A stretch of DNA of 64,000 nucleotides from Photobacterium piscicola (lineage in GTDB: Bacteria > Pseudomonadota > Gammaproteobacteria > Enterobacterales > Vibrionaceae), in the NCBI RefSeq assembly GCF_900166965.1, contig NZ_FUZI01000003.1, forward strand, positions 248,001 through 312,000, written 5' to 3'. The notes beneath the pieces are model-generated. The model did no database searches. It had not been told where the DNA came from and was given only the letters and a program-made list of their open reading frames with translations. Of the stretch, positions 63,332-64,000 are shown in pieces. The translations under genes and the position numbers were made by a program. Numbering within the stretch: the stretch's first letter is position 1; each line of letters begins with the position of its first letter.

Positions 63332-64000
63332 ATGGGTGTTATCTTCCATACTGTTCCAATGTTATTGTTAAGTCTGCTCTTCGTTTTATCATCACCTTTA
63401 TACGCGGCTCAAAAAACCATCGATGACACTCGACTTACCGCAACACAGACACTAGGGCGTTATCTATTTAATGATAATCGACTCTCTAAAACAGGAAATC
63501 GCAGCTGCGCCTTATGTCATGCTCCCGATTTAGGCTGGACAAACCGCTTTGCTAAAGTTCCAGATATTCACGGTAACCCAACCACATTAAATACGCCGTC
63601 ACTCCTAAATAGCGTCATGCTAACGACATTCATGCAACGTCAACCATATTTAACAACGTTAGAAGATGCGATTACATTACCATTATTTTCACTACATCCA
63701 CCTGAAATGGGAATGACCGATGCATTATTACTGACACGATTACAACAAGCACCAGCTTTATATCAACCTCTTTTTAAGGCCAGTTTTGGAGATAGCCGCA
63801 TAACCACAACCAGGGTGCTCACCGCCCTTAGTCATTATGTCGCCACGATTAGTGATACTAATACGGCTTATCAGGCATTTCTTGATGGTGACAATACAGC
63901 CCTTAATGATCAGCAACAACAAGGGTTAGCATTATTTACAAGTCAACGACTTAACTGCTTTCAATGCCATAGCGGATCACTATTAAATCAGCCTCTTAGC
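63332..64000 (+). CDS. Di-haem cytochrome c peroxidase/MauG family, partial
   Basis: The frame from ATG 63332 continues past the window end, so only the first 223 codons are seen. A signal peptide (to about LSSPLYAAQ) is followed by the first haem motif CALCH (RSCALCHAPDLGW), the region PTTLNTPSLLNSV, and a second haem motif CFQCH (LNCFQCHSG) near the end. This matches bacterial di-haem peroxidases that reduce hydrogen peroxide in the periplasm. Another in-frame ATG at 63359 also gives a signal peptide. It was found by reading the unclosed frame. Confidence 0.85.
   Translation, partial: MGVIFHTVPMLLLSLLFVLSSPLYAAQKTIDDTRLTATQTLGRYLFNDNRLSKTGNRSCALCHAPDLGWTNRFAKVPDIHGNPTTLNTPSLLNSVMLTTFMQRQPYLTTLEDAITLPLFSLHPPEMGMTDALLLTRLQQAPALYQPLFKASFGDSRITTTRVLTALSHYVATISDTNTAYQAFLDGDNTALNDQQQQGLALFTSQRLNCFQCHSGSLLNQPLS

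Overview
The window is chromosomal DNA of a gamma-proteobacterium of the family Vibrionaceae, most likely Photobacterium and probably P. damselae. The evidence is low-to-moderate GC, gene order matching the enteric prc-proQ-msrC-letA-letB-rsmF-sdsR block, and a VCC-type pore-forming haemolysin (resembling the chromosomal phobalysin of P. damselae) a few kilobases from a thermolabile-haemolysin/PlpV-type phospholipase. Species assignment is inference from remembered families; no search was run.

Layout. 0-7.2 kb: housekeeping genes zapC, pyrD, a DUF2835 gene, pepN and divergent pncB, with PurR-like operators. 7.2-19.4 kb: prc and proQ on the minus strand, msrC, an ABC exporter not present in the E. 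coli arrangement, the letAB lipid-transport pair, rsmF, then an unannotated small RNA that matches SdsR (RyeB) in sequence and in position, and tmaR (DUF496). 19.9-35.3 kb: two near-identical cold-shock genes, GNAT enzymes, efpL (yeiP), a DHA2 drug exporter, paralogous HAD phosphatases, two TetR-controlled units with visible operators, a small exported protein behind a Fur-like site, the phospholipase and an FMN hydroxy-acid oxidase.

35.3-46.9 kb: a mosaic accessory island on the wreck of a prophage. Remnants are an integrase tail, an AlpA-like regulator, a 5'-truncated dnaC, a lambda-Q-like antiterminator, a VRR-NUC tail and transposase-like debris. Cargo is the haemolysin gene, bracketed by two direct copies of a ~160-bp MITE-like element; a very AT-rich three-gene operon (SMC-like ATPase, HNH nuclease, small membrane-anchored protein) that resembles a Septu (PtuA-PtuB) anti-phage system with an extra gene; a truncated KAP NTPase; and singletons (UDG-fold protein, transglutaminase/cysteine-peptidase-like protein, membrane protein). 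This is the likeliest place for an undescribed system.

47-64 kb: core genome again: sbcB, a short ToxR/CadC-like membrane regulator followed by lrgAB, cdd with a CRP site, an EamA transporter, purT with a PurR box, tpm with two adjacent 9-bp minisatellites in its upstream region, a YgbA-family gene with an NsrR-like site, rsuA-type pseudouridine synthase, an HPF-family ribosome hibernation factor with a CRP site, a PSD/tryptophan-decarboxylase-like pyruvoyl enzyme, lipoproteins, a maltose-acetyltransferase-like enzyme and the 5' part of a di-haem cytochrome c peroxidase that runs off the end. No rRNA, tRNA or CRISPR array was seen.
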